This document shows, piece by piece, positions 33,695 through 42,003 of a stretch of 64,000 nucleotides of DNA (positions are counted from its first letter, which is position 1; every line of letters begins with the position of its first letter). The position numbers and the translations under genes are program-made. Source of the DNA: Flaviflexus massiliensis (lineage in GTDB: Bacteria; Actinomycetota; Actinomycetes; Actinomycetales; Actinomycetaceae); assembly GCF_001375495.1 (NCBI RefSeq), contig NZ_LN831058.1, forward strand, positions 950,768 through 1,014,767. Direction: 5' to 3'. The notes under the pieces were generated by a model. That model did not search any database. It saw only the letters and a program-made list of their open reading frames with translations, and was not told where the DNA came from.

Positions 33695-34576
33695 CTAGTC
33701 CGTGGACTGCTGGGTGCCCGGGGACGTCATGATCGTCAGGTCGTCAGCGATGGGGGAGAAAAGGGCGTCCGTGAACCGGTTGGGATCCAGTGCCTTGCTA
33801 CCAGGGAGACTAACCCCGACTGTGGTGATCGAGTCGTAGCCGTCGATCGGGACGTCTCTCTTTTCTGAACAGTAGTGGATCGTGGCAGGCAGGGCGCCCC
33901 TGACTGCATGGGGCTTGAGTAGAGGGCCGTCCCCGACGATGACGATGTCGGGGAACCACGTGATCGTCCTGGGACAATCTCCGTCCCGAGAACGGGACAG
34001 GGCAAGCTCGATCTTCTCGGCCCGAGAAGGGGCCATGGCATCGAGTGAGAACCCAAACGTGGTGCGCTTCAGAAGGGCCTCTTCCCATCCCTCTGGCAAA
34101 ACATTCTTGTCAATGACGATGAGGCTGCGCCCAAGAAGCTGATCAAGCAGGGGAAGGGACTGCTCGAACGCGGGCATGAGATCCTTCCCTCGAAGATCCC
34201 GCCAAGAAACCCACTCCATCGCATCCGACTCGTGGTCCGTCACCACGGCTTTTTGACCCGCGGAAGCTTCCGCAATGATCGTCGTGTATGACCAATCGGG
34301 GTGATGGAGTTTGGTGGCAGTCCAGACCCTGACCGGACCCATGCCCGCCTCTTCCTTCGCTTCGCGTAGCGCACCCTCGATCGGGGATTCGTCGAAGTCG
34401 ATGGCACCGCCGGGAATACCCCAGGTGCCGCCTGACATTGACCAGGGGGCACGTAGCTGAAGGATGATGGCAGGATCGGTCGGGTTCTCCCAAGCGAGCA
34501 CACCGGCAGCCCCAGCATGCCCCCAGTGCCGGTTTCCGCAAGCGCAGTGGACAACGCCGTCTGCCTTAGCGCCCAT
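33695..34576 (-). CDS. NUDIX hydrolase with unassigned C-terminal domain
   Basis: 293 aa. The N-terminal 150 residues form a NUDIX domain. The motif GGAIDFDESPIEGALREA then KEEAGM matches G-x5-E-x7-R-E-U-x-E-E-x-G-U. Such enzymes hydrolyse nucleoside diphosphates linked to another group. The remaining 140 residues (from about LLDQLLGRSLIVIDKN) are unfamiliar, beginning with a strand-rich region and containing FPDIVIVGDGPLLKPHAVRG. The ATG overlaps the Maf stop by 11 bases, so translation is probably coupled. Both genes act on nucleotides, which suggests a pool-cleaning function. Confidence 0.88.
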   Translation of the reverse strand: MGAKADGVVHCACGNRHWGHAGAAGVLAWENPTDPAIILQLRAPWSMSGGTWGIPGGAIDFDESPIEGALREAKEEAGMGPVRVWTATKLHHPDWSYTTIIAEASAGQKAVVTDHESDAMEWVSWRDLRGKDLMPAFEQSLPLLDQLLGRSLIVIDKNVLPEGWEEALLKRTTFGFSLDAMAPSRAEKIELALSRSRDGDCPRTITWFPDIVIVGDGPLLKPHAVRGALPATIHYCSEKRDVPIDGYDSITTVGVSLPGSKALDPNRFTDALFSPIADDLTIMTSPGTQQSTD

Positions 34577-35162
34577 CCCACAGCTCCATGATCGTGTAAC
34601 CCAGCTGTCCCAGCAGGTCGCGGAACAGGGGCAGTGACAGTCCGGTCACGCCGTGAGGATCGCCCTCGATGCGGTCAATGAACGGACCGCCGTAGCCATC
34701 GATCGTAAACGAACCAGCAACATGCAGGGGCTCCTCGGTCGCGAGATAGCCTTCGATCTCCTCATCGGTCATGTGGCCCACGTGCACGGTGGCTGATGAA
34801 ACACCGCCGACGGCACCCCGCGGGGTGATGAGCCAGTGCCCGGTGTGCAACACCCCGGAGTTTCCCCTCATGGCACGCAACCGTTCCCTGGCTACCTCTA
34901 CCGTGTGGGGTTTACCAACGATCTGCCCCGCCATGTCAAACATCGAGTCGCCGCCGAGAATGAGCTCCTCGCCGGTTGTCTCTGCCACGGCCTCCGCCTT
35001 CGCCTTTGCAAGCGCAAGTACCTGCTCCGCGATCGGAGCCCCTGCCATCCCATCCAGGATTGCTTCCTCGTCGACTTGGGAGACGTGAACGGTGGGGGTG
35101 ATGCCGGCGCCGGTCAGGACCTTGAGGCGGCCGGCCGATGCGCTAGCGAGACAGAGCCGCAT
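34566..35162 (-). CDS. maf: Maf family nucleotide pyrophosphatase
   Basis: 198 aa from ATG 35162; the open frame extends further upstream but that part only shadows the overlapping gene. Maf proteins hydrolyse non-canonical or modified nucleoside triphosphates, and some affect septation. Motifs: CLASASAGRLKVL (the S-x-S-x-x-R start), ILGGDSMFDM (catalytic acidic region), GKPHTVEVARERLRAMRGNSGVLHTGH and FTIDGYGGPFIDRIEGDPHGVTGLSLPL. This is the actinobacterial form of the family. It overlaps the DUF885 gene by 20 bases and the NUDIX gene by 11. Confidence 0.92.
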   Translation of the reverse strand: MRLCLASASAGRLKVLTGAGITPTVHVSQVDEEAILDGMAGAPIAEQVLALAKAKAEAVAETTGEELILGGDSMFDMAGQIVGKPHTVEVARERLRAMRGNSGVLHTGHWLITPRGAVGGVSSATVHVGHMTDEEIEGYLATEEPLHVAGSFTIDGYGGPFIDRIEGDPHGVTGLSLPLFRDLLGQLGYTIMELWDGR

Positions 35163-36696
35163 GAAGCGTGTCCAATCCGAGCCCACCAAGCGCGAGGGCA
35201 CGGGAGTGGAAGTCGCGCAGGGATTCGCCGCGAGCAAGTGCCGCATCGCGTTCGGACTCCCACAGGCGCTGCCCAATTTTGTATGACGGTGCCTGACCGG
35301 GCCAACCGAGGTACCGATCGAGCTCGAATGCGAGGAACGAGTGGTCCATGGCAACGTTTTCGGTGAGGAAATCCCAGGCCTGCTCGGCAGTCCAGCCCTT
35401 GACGTGAACACCAATGTCGAGGCGCACGCGCGCCGCACGTAGCCGCTGGGAATCGAGCATGCCAAAGTATTCGCCCGGTTCATCCAGGTAGCCCAGGTCG
35501 GCCATGAGACGCTCCGCGTACAGCGCCCATCCTTCACCGTGACCCGAGACCCAGCAGACGTGGCGGCGCCATGTGTTGAGATCACGGTTCGCGACGGTGG
35601 CCCCGATCTGGAGATGGTGACCCGGAACGCCCTCATGGTAGACGGTCGTCTTTTCCAGCCACGTGTTGAAAGTGTCGACGCCTTCGGGAACCGACCACCA
35701 CATCTGTCCGGGACGGGTCATGTCGTCGGTGGGCGGGGTGTAGTAGATGCCGCCGGTTCCCGGGTAGAGCACGCGCGCATCAATCCTGCGCATGTCACCC
35801 TCGATCGTGAACTCGGACGACAGGTTCGTGACGGCCGCGTCGGCTACCTCCTGCATCCACTTCCGCAGGGTCTCACGCCCGTGAATGATTCGTTCGGGAG
35901 CGTTGTTGAGGCGTTCGGTGGCTTCCTTGACGGAGGTGCCGGGCCCGTACAGCTTCTCAGCGATCGTGACCTGCTCGGAAATGATCGAATCGAGCGCATC
36001 CTGGGCCCACTCGTACGTTTCGTCAAGGTCAACATCGGAACCGAGGAAATAGCGCAGATGGGCGGGGTAGCGGTCGCGGCCGATCCCATCCACGTCGGTG
36101 CTGGGCAGGGTCGTGAGGAACTCACCCAGCTCCGCGAAAGCCTGCCTTGCCATTGTCGTGTCGAACCGCTCCTCAAGCTCGGTCAGGATCCCGGACGTGG
36201 AGACCTGCTTCGCCTGCTCGATACCGACCTTGATCTGGCGCTCCGGGAATGGCATCCCGTTCGACACCCGCCACGAGAGTGCCTCGCGGTACTGGGCAAT
36301 GGCGGTGGGGATGGCGTTGACGCGCTCACGGATGAGCTCCCAATCCTCATCCGTATCCCGCTCCATGAGATCGAAGGAGTCGCGGATGGTGGGGATGGGG
36401 GAGGCGATGTTGTTGAGTGCGCCAATCTCGTCATCGGCGATCGCGAGGGAGGAATTGATCCTCTCCTTCATGGCCTCTTTCGTCACCCACTCGTCATCAT
36501 TGGCCGGTTCGACACCATCGAGAGCCTTGAGGGTGCGTCGCCCCAGGTCATTGATCTGTTCCTGTCCGGCGGGCGAAAAGTCGTCGAGTCCGCCGGTCTT
36601 GGCGAGCCCCGTTTCTGACGCGAAGAGTGGTGACAACCGTGTCAGTTCGATAACATACTTGTCGGCGATTTCATTGACCGATGTGGGTGCGCTCAT
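35143..36696 (-). CDS. DUF885 family putative zinc peptidase
   Basis: 517 aa, no signal peptide. DUF885 proteins resemble zinc metallopeptidases. The motif TTVYHEGVPGHHLQIG supplies HExxxGHH-type ligands, and SGHGEGWALYAERLM a further conserved Glu. Other family blocks are GGIYYTPPTDD and WTAEQAWDFLTENVAMD. The substrate is unknown. It is the first gene of a DUF885-maf-NUDIX unit with overlapping ends. It has no Shine-Dalgarno; TAGGCT lies 6 bases upstream of the ATG. Confidence 0.9.
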   Translation of the reverse strand: MSAPTSVNEIADKYVIELTRLSPLFASETGLAKTGGLDDFSPAGQEQINDLGRRTLKALDGVEPANDDEWVTKEAMKERINSSLAIADDEIGALNNIASPIPTIRDSFDLMERDTDEDWELIRERVNAIPTAIAQYREALSWRVSNGMPFPERQIKVGIEQAKQVSTSGILTELEERFDTTMARQAFAELGEFLTTLPSTDVDGIGRDRYPAHLRYFLGSDVDLDETYEWAQDALDSIISEQVTIAEKLYGPGTSVKEATERLNNAPERIIHGRETLRKWMQEVADAAVTNLSSEFTIEGDMRRIDARVLYPGTGGIYYTPPTDDMTRPGQMWWSVPEGVDTFNTWLEKTTVYHEGVPGHHLQIGATVANRDLNTWRRHVCWVSGHGEGWALYAERLMADLGYLDEPGEYFGMLDSQRLRAARVRLDIGVHVKGWTAEQAWDFLTENVAMDHSFLAFELDRYLGWPGQAPSYKIGQRLWESERDAALARGESLRDFHSRALALGGLGLDTLHAALSR

Positions 36697-36702
36697 GAAC
36701 CC

Positions 36703-36708
36703 AGCCTA
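36703..36708 (-). promoter_or_regulatory. Predicted -10 for leaderless DUF885-maf-NUDIX mRNA
   Basis: TAGGCT on the minus strand, 6 bases before ATG 36696. Confidence 0.45.
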
Positions 36709-36733
36709 CGCCAGGATGGCACTCGCGACACTT

Positions 36734-36761
36734 TTGGTAAAGCGAATTCAACTGATAGACT
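36734..36761 (+). promoter_or_regulatory. Promoter for leaderless adenylate cyclase mRNA
   Basis: TTGGTA (36734-36739), 16-base spacer, TAGACT (36756-36761), then 7 bases to GTG 36769. An ATG at 36763 lies only one base beyond the hexamer, so a transcript from this promoter would not include it. Confidence 0.55.
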
Positions 36762-36768
36762 TATGTAT

Positions 36769-37797
36769 GTGATCCGTGACACAAACCATGAGAATTTTCG
36801 TGAGACCGTTGAGGCTCGCGCGAACTCATTACTGACGGGTCAGCCGCAATTTACCCTCGTTGAGGCCGCGGAGCGCCTGGGAGCCGATCTTCGTACCGTG
36901 CGCCGATTTTGGATCGCGATGGGTTTTCCCGCCGTTGACGATGAGGAAAACGACAAGATCTTCACCGGTCGCGACGTGGAGATGATGCGCAGGCACTTCG
37001 ATAAGCTCACCGCGGGACAGCTCGACTCCGACACTCTGAACTCGCTCGTTCGGGCCCAGTCGCACATGGCGGACCGGCTGGTTCTTTGGCAGTATGAAGC
37101 GCTTGTTGAATTTGCGGAATCCACCTTTGAACTCGACGACCTCAACGCGCGCTACTGGGTGATTGAACACCTGGATGAATATCTGCCCCTCCTGGAGGAG
37201 CAGATGAGGTACGCGTGGCGCCGCCACATGGCGGCTTTCCTGCGGCGCACCGAGCTGGAGTTGCGCAGGCGCTCACCCGAAGTGGAAACTCCGGACCTCA
37301 TGCCTCTTCAGCGGGCCGTTGGATTCATCGACCTCGTTGCCTTCACGAGCAGGTCGCGGGAGCTGGGCTCCGAGCAGCTCGTCAGCTTCATGCGCGACTT
37401 CGAGTTCACGTGCCGTGATGTCATCACCTCTCATGGCGCGAGGCTCGTGAAAACGGTTGGGGATGCCGTCATCTTTATCTCCGAGGATCTTGCAACGGGA
37501 GCGCGGGTCGCAACGGAGCTAGTGAATGCGCTCGGCAAGATTGAGGGCATGCAACCCGTGCGGGCTTCGCTCGCGTGGGGGAGGATCGTTTCTTCGTTTG
37601 GTGACATCTTCGGCCCCGTCGTCAACCTCGCGAGCCGGCTTGTTGATATTGCTCCCACGGGATCGGTTCTGATCGACCGACCCACCGCCACCGCCATCTC
37701 CTCCACGCTGAACAATTACATGGTGCTGCCCTTCGGTCAGCAGGATTTACGCGGCACAGGAAGCGTGGAGATCTTTGAGTTAAGAAGACTACGATAA
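36769..37797 (+). CDS. Class III adenylate cyclase with N-terminal regulatory domain
   Basis: 342 aa from GTG 36769 (an in-frame ATG at 36763 adds two residues). Residues 180-342 are a class III cyclase catalytic domain that makes cAMP from ATP. All key residues are present: metal Asp188 (FIDLVAFT) and Asp232 (VGDAVIF), purine-binding Lys228 and Asp279 (GDIFG), and Asn286 and Arg290 (NLASRL). The N-terminal 165 residues are helical and begin with a helix-turn-helix-like FTLVEAAERLGADLRTVRRFW. They resemble the regulatory region of mycobacterial Rv2212/Rv1264-type cyclases, so autoinhibitory control is likely. No membrane span. Single gene ahead of a two-component system. Confidence 0.9.
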   Translation: MIRDTNHENFRETVEARANSLLTGQPQFTLVEAAERLGADLRTVRRFWIAMGFPAVDDEENDKIFTGRDVEMMRRHFDKLTAGQLDSDTLNSLVRAQSHMADRLVLWQYEALVEFAESTFELDDLNARYWVIEHLDEYLPLLEEQMRYAWRRHMAAFLRRTELELRRRSPEVETPDLMPLQRAVGFIDLVAFTSRSRELGSEQLVSFMRDFEFTCRDVITSHGARLVKTVGDAVIFISEDLATGARVATELVNALGKIEGMQPVRASLAWGRIVSSFGDIFGPVVNLASRLVDIAPTGSVLIDRPTATAISSTLNNYMVLPFGQQDLRGTGSVEIFELRRLR

Positions 37798-37894
37798 CGG
37801 CCGTTCATATCGAGTACTGAATTTAATTAGGTCAAGATTTCATAAATTGTAAACCAATTTACTGTAAAGCTCGCCACGTTTTCCGTTCTCCATC

Positions 37895-37900
37895 TATACT
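37895..37900 (+). promoter_or_regulatory. -10 for leaderless response-regulator/kinase mRNA
   Basis: TATACT followed by 7 bases and the GTG at 37908; no ribosome-binding site. TCGCCA 18 bases upstream is a possible -35. Just upstream are TGTAAA motifs in direct and inverted orientation (37847-37867) that could bind the regulator. Confidence 0.6.
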
Positions 37901-37907
37901 CTAAGTT

Positions 37908-38585
37908 GTGACTAAAGTATTACTCGTTGAAGATGATCTCGCTATCTCTGACCCGCTCGTTCGAGCACTTGGCAGGGAAGGCTACGAAGTGCGCCCCCAC
38001 AGCACGGGACGTAGCGCGCTAGACGAACTTTCCCACGGCGCTGACCTCATCATCCTTGACCTGGGCCTGCCGGATATGGACGGTTTGGATGTTGCTCGCA
38101 CCATCCGTTCCCAAGGCTCCAGTGTCCCCATTCTTATCCTGACCGCACGTGCGGACGAGGTTGACATGGTCGTGGGCCTCGATGCCGGTGCGGACGACTA
38201 CGTGACGAAGCCATTCCGCCTCGCCGAGCTCATGGCGCGCGTCCGCGCGCTGCTGCGCCGCGGCACCGGGGAGGAGGGGGAGTCCGACATTCTCGTTGCC
38301 CAGGACGTCAAGGTGGACGTGTCCGCGCACCGCGCGTGGGCGAAAGACAAGGAACTGCACCTGACGGGCAAGGAGTTCGATCTCCTCACAGTCCTTATTC
38401 GGGATGCCGGCTCCGTTGTGTCGCGCGAGGACCTGATGGATCAGGTGTGGGGATCCGATTCCGCTTCCTCCACGAAGAAGCTGGACATGCACGTGTCGTG
38501 GCTACGCCGTAAGCTCGGTGACGATGCGAACGAACCTACCTACATTTCAACGGTTCGTGGCATGGGATTCCGGTTCGAGAACTAG
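37908..38585 (+). CDS. OmpR-family response regulator
   Basis: 225 aa from GTG 37908. Receiver domain with acidic pair Asp9/Asp10, phospho-acceptor Asp51 (LDLGLPD), Thr79 and Lys101 (TKPF). A C-terminal winged helix (about 130-225) contains LTGKEFDLLTVLIRDAGSVVSREDLMDQVWG and a wing ending in STVRGMGFRFE. It is co-transcribed with the kinase 3 bases downstream. The target genes are unknown. Not an MtrA system by context, since no lpqB follows. Confidence 0.95.
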   Translation: MTKVLLVEDDLAISDPLVRALGREGYEVRPHSTGRSALDELSHGADLIILDLGLPDMDGLDVARTIRSQGSSVPILILTARADEVDMVVGLDAGADDYVTKPFRLAELMARVRALLRRGTGEEGESDILVAQDVKVDVSAHRAWAKDKELHLTGKEFDLLTVLIRDAGSVVSREDLMDQVWGSDSASSTKKLDMHVSWLRRKLGDDANEPTYISTVRGMGFRFEN

Positions 38586-38588
38586 CCA

Positions 38589-39908
38589 ATGCGTCGCCGT
38601 GCGCTCAGGATGACGCTACTGGCAGTCCTGGTGGCTGTCCTGCTCCTCGGTGTCCCCATGGCAATCTTTGGTTCCTCAATGCTGTGGAACCAGGAGATTG
38701 CGAACATGAGAGACCAGGCGTCATCCCTGACCTCCATCGTCGACCGCAGAATCGACCGTGGTGCGGAAATTACTCCCGAACTCGTGGAAGGCTGGGGCGG
38801 TGAAGCCGCCCCCAACGTTCGCGTCACGGTGTTTCTGCCCGGGGGTAGCGAAGTTTCGGGAGGTGCCGAACTTTCCGGGACTCCGCTGACGGTGGTGGAA
38901 CGCGGCACGTCCGGTGTTGTCGTTCAAGTCCAGACCGATCGCGGTCACATCTACCGTTCCGTTGCCGGGTTCATTCTTCTCGTCTCCGTCGCCTCCCTCG
39001 TCGCGCTTCTTGCTGGGGTGCTTCTTGCTGCTCGCCAGTCACGGAAACTATCCGCACCCCTCATCTACCTCGCGGCCTCCGCGGAGCAGATCGGTTCGGG
39101 TACGGTCCGTCCCCACCTGCGCAAGTCCGGGATCGAAGAGATTGACCTCGTGTCCGAAGAGCTGGTGCGTACGGCTGACCGCATGGCGGGGAGGCTGTCC
39201 GCGGAACGCCAGTTCGCGGCCGATGCTTCGCATCAGCTCCGGACCCCGCTCACCGCGCTGTCGATGCGGCTCGACGAGATCGAGATGCTCACAGAAGACG
39301 AGGAGGTCCTGATGGAAGTGCGGGCCTGCCAGGACCAGGTGGAGAGGCTCACCGGTGTTGTCACCGAGCTGCTCAAGACTTCGCGTTCCGATGGTGGGGG
39401 TACGACGGAGGCCGTGGCCCTGACCAAGGTGTTTGATCAGCAGCGTGAGGAATGGCAGAAAGTGTTCCACCGCGCCAAGAGGAAACTCATCCTCGAAGGC
39501 GACGAGGATGTCACGGTGCTCGCGACGCCCGGATCCCTGTCCCAGATCATCGCCACCCTCATCGAAAATGCCGTCAAGTACGGCGATGGTGACACGACGG
39601 TCACCGCGCGCCGCACGGCGAACAGCAAGGGCGTTGTCATCACGGTGACCGATGAGGGGGAGGGCGTGCCGGATGAGCTGGGGGATTCAATCTTCAAGCA
39701 GGGAGTCTCCACCGGCGGCTCCACGGGACTCGGGTTGCCACTCGCGTTGAATCTGGCCCGAGCCGATGGTGGGAAGCTGGAGCTTTCCCAGAACCGTCCC
39801 CCCGTGTTCTCCCTGACTCTTAACGCGGTGCCGAACTCTCTCGACCCGAACAAAGTGCTACCGCAGGGAGCCCTGATCTCCATGGGGTCGCGCAGGCGCC
39901 GACGCTAG
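38589..39908 (+). CDS. Sensor histidine kinase
   Basis: 439 aa. Membrane helix 1 (about 9-28), extracytoplasmic sensor of about 95 residues without recognised domain, helix 2 (about 125-147), HAMP linker, HisKA with phospho-acceptor His215 (ADASHQLRTPLTAL), and HATPase with N box Asn327 (LIENAVKYGD), G1 box DEGEGVPDE (from 355) and G2 box GGSTGLGLPLALN (from 376). It phosphorylates the regulator encoded just upstream. Its last 51 bases overlap the 3' end of the convergent gtrA gene, encoding a basic tail (SMGSRRRRR). Confidence 0.95.
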   Translation: MRRRALRMTLLAVLVAVLLLGVPMAIFGSSMLWNQEIANMRDQASSLTSIVDRRIDRGAEITPELVEGWGGEAAPNVRVTVFLPGGSEVSGGAELSGTPLTVVERGTSGVVVQVQTDRGHIYRSVAGFILLVSVASLVALLAGVLLAARQSRKLSAPLIYLAASAEQIGSGTVRPHLRKSGIEEIDLVSEELVRTADRMAGRLSAERQFAADASHQLRTPLTALSMRLDEIEMLTEDEEVLMEVRACQDQVERLTGVVTELLKTSRSDGGGTTEAVALTKVFDQQREEWQKVFHRAKRKLILEGDEDVTVLATPGSLSQIIATLIENAVKYGDGDTTVTARRTANSKGVVITVTDEGEGVPDELGDSIFKQGVSTGGSTGLGLPLALNLARADGGKLELSQNRPPVFSLTLNAVPNSLDPNKVLPQGALISMGSRRRRR

Positions 39909-40367
39909 CTCGGGAGCAAAAACAACGTACCGGTAGCAGACGTACCGGAAGGCCGTGCCAAGAACGAGACCAACACCGTTTGCTGCCACGTTGTCAGCGA
40001 ACTGAGAATCGAAGCCGAGCACGAACCGGGAAACCGCCAGGCATCCGAGTGCGATCGCCATGCCGCCCAGGTTGACGAGAACAAACATCGTGAATTCTCG
40101 CTTCGTATCGCTACGCTTCTTCTCCCGGAAAGTCCACAGCCGGTTCCCGATCCAGGCGAAGATGATGGAGGCGGTCACGGAGATGGTCTTGGCGGACATG
40201 GACTGATCGAATGGCAGAACAACCGGCAAATGGTATGCCAAGAGATTGAACAGGCCAATATCGACGACGTATGCACCCAATCCAACCGTGCAGAAGCGCA
40301 GAAACTCGATCAGCCATTCCTTCGGGGACTGCCCACGGAGCAGACGCCTAACGAATCGCGATAACAC
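39858..40367 (-). CDS. GtrA-like membrane protein
   Basis: 169 aa from GTG 40367, which follows TATGCT by 6 bases; a TTG at 40394 would overlap purK. GtrA proteins are four-helix membrane proteins associated with flipping or transferring lipid-linked sugars for surface polysaccharides. Signatures: FLRFCTVGLGAYVVDIGLFNLL, KTISVTASIIFAWIGNRLWTF, FVLVNLGGMAIALGCLAVSRF and GTAFRYVCYRYVVF. The gene fits the nearby envelope glycopolymer cluster. It overlaps the kinase gene by 51 bases at its 3' end and diverges from purK through a shared promoter. Confidence 0.9.
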   Translation of the reverse strand: MLSRFVRRLLRGQSPKEWLIEFLRFCTVGLGAYVVDIGLFNLLAYHLPVVLPFDQSMSAKTISVTASIIFAWIGNRLWTFREKKRSDTKREFTMFVLVNLGGMAIALGCLAVSRFVLGFDSQFADNVAANGVGLVLGTAFRYVCYRYVVFAPELASAPARPHGDQGSLR

Positions 40368-40372
40368 TCGAT

Positions 40373-40379
40373 TAGCATA
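40373..40379. promoter_or_regulatory. Shared symmetric -10 driving divergent leaderless purK and gtrA
   Basis: Plus strand TAGCAT (40373-40378), then 7 bases, then purK ATG 40386. Minus strand TATGCT (40379-40374), then 6 bases, then gtrA GTG 40367. The two hexamers share five base pairs. Neither gene has a ribosome-binding site. Confidence 0.6.
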
Positions 40380-40385
40380 TAGGAC

Positions 40386-41513
40386 ATGAGTCAAAAAGTA
40401 GTGGGAACAGGTGCCCGGGCGGCAGCGCCCGTGGTCTGCGTGATCGGTGGCGGACAGCTTGCGAGGATGATGCAGGAGGCGGCCATCCCACTAGGGATCG
40501 AGCTCCGTGCCCTCGTCGAAGCTGACGACGGATCGGCGGGCCAGGCCATCCCCTACTCGACTGTCGGCCACGCCGAAGACCGCGACCTCATCACCTCCTG
40601 GGTGGAGGGCAACGTGGTGACGGTTGAACACGAACACATCCCCGACGCGATCCTGCGGGAGATTGATTCCCGCCCCTCGGCCGATGCGCTCCGCTACGCG
40701 CAGGACAAGCTTTTCATGAGGCGCGAACTGGACGCCCCGCACCCCACCTGGGCCGAAGCCCACAGCACTAACGAGATCAACGACTTCATTGCGAAAGTCG
40801 GGGGAACGGCAATCGCCAAGACCCCAACCGATGGCTACGACGGCAAGGGCGTCGCTGTCATTTTCTCGGCCTCCGACATTCCCTGGAACTACGCCGAGGG
40901 GGACCGGATTCTCCTTGAAGAGAAGGTGGAGTTTGAGATGGAGGTGGCGCTCCTCATTGCACGCCGCCCCTCGGGGGAGATGAAGGCCTGGCCGCTTGTC
41001 CAATCCACTCAAAAGGACGGCATCTGCTACGAGGTGATTGCCCCGGCACCCGTCGCTCAGGAAATCCTCGACCAGGCAACCGAGATAGCCAGGAAGATCG
41101 CGGAACAAACCCAGGTGGTGGGAGTTCTCGCTGTTGAAATGTTCGTTGTCGATGGCACGCTGCTCGTCAACGAGCTAGCCATGCGCCCCCACAACACCGG
41201 CCACTGGAGTATCGACGGGGCGGTCACGAGCCAGTTCGAGCAGCACCTGCGTGCAGTGCTCGATCTTCCCCTCGGAGTTACGTCTCCGACCCGGCCCTGG
41301 ACCGTCATGGTCAACCTCCTCGGCTCCGAGCTGGATGACCCCCGTGAAGCACTCGGTGCCGTCTGGGAGAAGGACCCCGCCGTGAAGATCCACATGTACG
41401 GCAAGGAGGTGCGTCCACTCCGCAAGATCGGTCACGTGACAGTGAGCGGCGACGACCTTGAAAGCGTCAAGGCCCGTGCCCACGCGGCCATTGAGATCCT
41501 GGAAGGAAAATAG
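40386..41513 (+). CDS. purK: 5-(carboxyamino)imidazole ribonucleotide synthase
   Basis: 375 aa, ATP-grasp enzyme that carboxylates AIR to N5-CAIR in purine synthesis. N-terminal [17 protein letters not shown], then DKLFMRREL, the ATP-grasp core with [14 protein letters not shown] and [19 protein letters not shown], and the metal region [28 protein letters not shown]. The first 13 residues are a variable extension. The stop is one base before the purE ATG, so the pair forms an operon. Confidence 0.96.
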   Translation: MSQKVVGTGARAAAPVVCVIGGGQLARMMQEAAIPLGIELRALVEADDGSAGQAIPYSTVGHAEDRDLITSWVEGNVVTVEHEHIPDAILREIDSRPSADALRYAQDKLFMRRELDAPHPTWAEAHSTNEINDFIAKVGGTAIAKTPTDGYDGKGVAVIFSASDIPWNYAEGDRILLEEKVEFEMEVALLIARRPSGEMKAWPLVQSTQKDGICYEVIAPAPVAQEILDQATEIARKIAEQTQVVGVLAVEMFVVDGTLLVNELAMRPHNTGHWSIDGAVTSQFEQHLRAVLDLPLGVTSPTRPWTVMVNLLGSELDDPREALGAVWEKDPAVKIHMYGKEVRPLRKIGHVTVSGDDLESVKARAHAAIEILEGK

Positions 41514-41514
41514 G

Positions 41515-42003
41515 ATGAGTGTTGGAGTTGTCATGGGGTCGGACTCGGATTGGCCGACCATGGAAGCCGCAACCGTAGCCCTCGATGAATTCGGAATCCC
41601 CTGGGAAGCTGACGTGGTCTCGGCACACCGCATGCCACAGGAAATGATCGACTACGGCAAGACAGCGGCCCAGCGCGGACTCGACGTCATCATTGCCGGA
41701 GCGGGCGGGGCGGCCCACCTTCCGGGCATGCTCGCCTCCGTCACCACCCTCCCGGTCATTGGCGTTCCCGTGCCGCTCAAGTACCTGGACGGCATGGACT
41801 CACTCCTGTCGATCGTGCAAATGCCGGCGGGGGTTCCCGTTGCGACCGTGTCGATTGGTGGGGCACGCAATGCTGGGCTTCTTGCCGCCCGCATCCTCTC
41901 CATCCCCAACCCCGAATTGAGGGAGAAGATGGCAGCGTTCCAGGAGGAACTAGCCGAGGTTGCGCACGCTAAGGGAGATTCACTGCGACGTCATCTTGGG
42001 TGA
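41515..42003 (+). CDS. purE: N5-carboxyaminoimidazole ribonucleotide mutase
   Basis: 162 aa from ATG 41515, with GGAAGGAAAATAGG upstream inside purK. It converts N5-CAIR to CAIR. Class I PurE motifs: [13 protein letters not shown] (phosphate binding), SAHRMPQEM (catalytic His), [15 protein letters not shown] and [28 protein letters not shown]. Its last 35 bases overlap the 3' end of the convergent LCP gene. Confidence 0.97.
   Translation: MSVGVVMGSDSDWPTMEAATVALDEFGIPWEADVVSAHRMPQEMIDYGKTAAQRGLDVIIAGAGGAAHLPGMLASVTTLPVIGVPVPLKYLDGMDSLLSIVQMPAGVPVATVSIGGARNAGLLAARILSIPNPELREKMAAFQEELAEVAHAKGDSLRRHLG

Noticed and set aside
37908-39908. MtrA/MtrB two-component system
   Set aside because: No lpqB follows, and the short sensor region differs from MtrB, so a generic OmpR-type system is the safer call.
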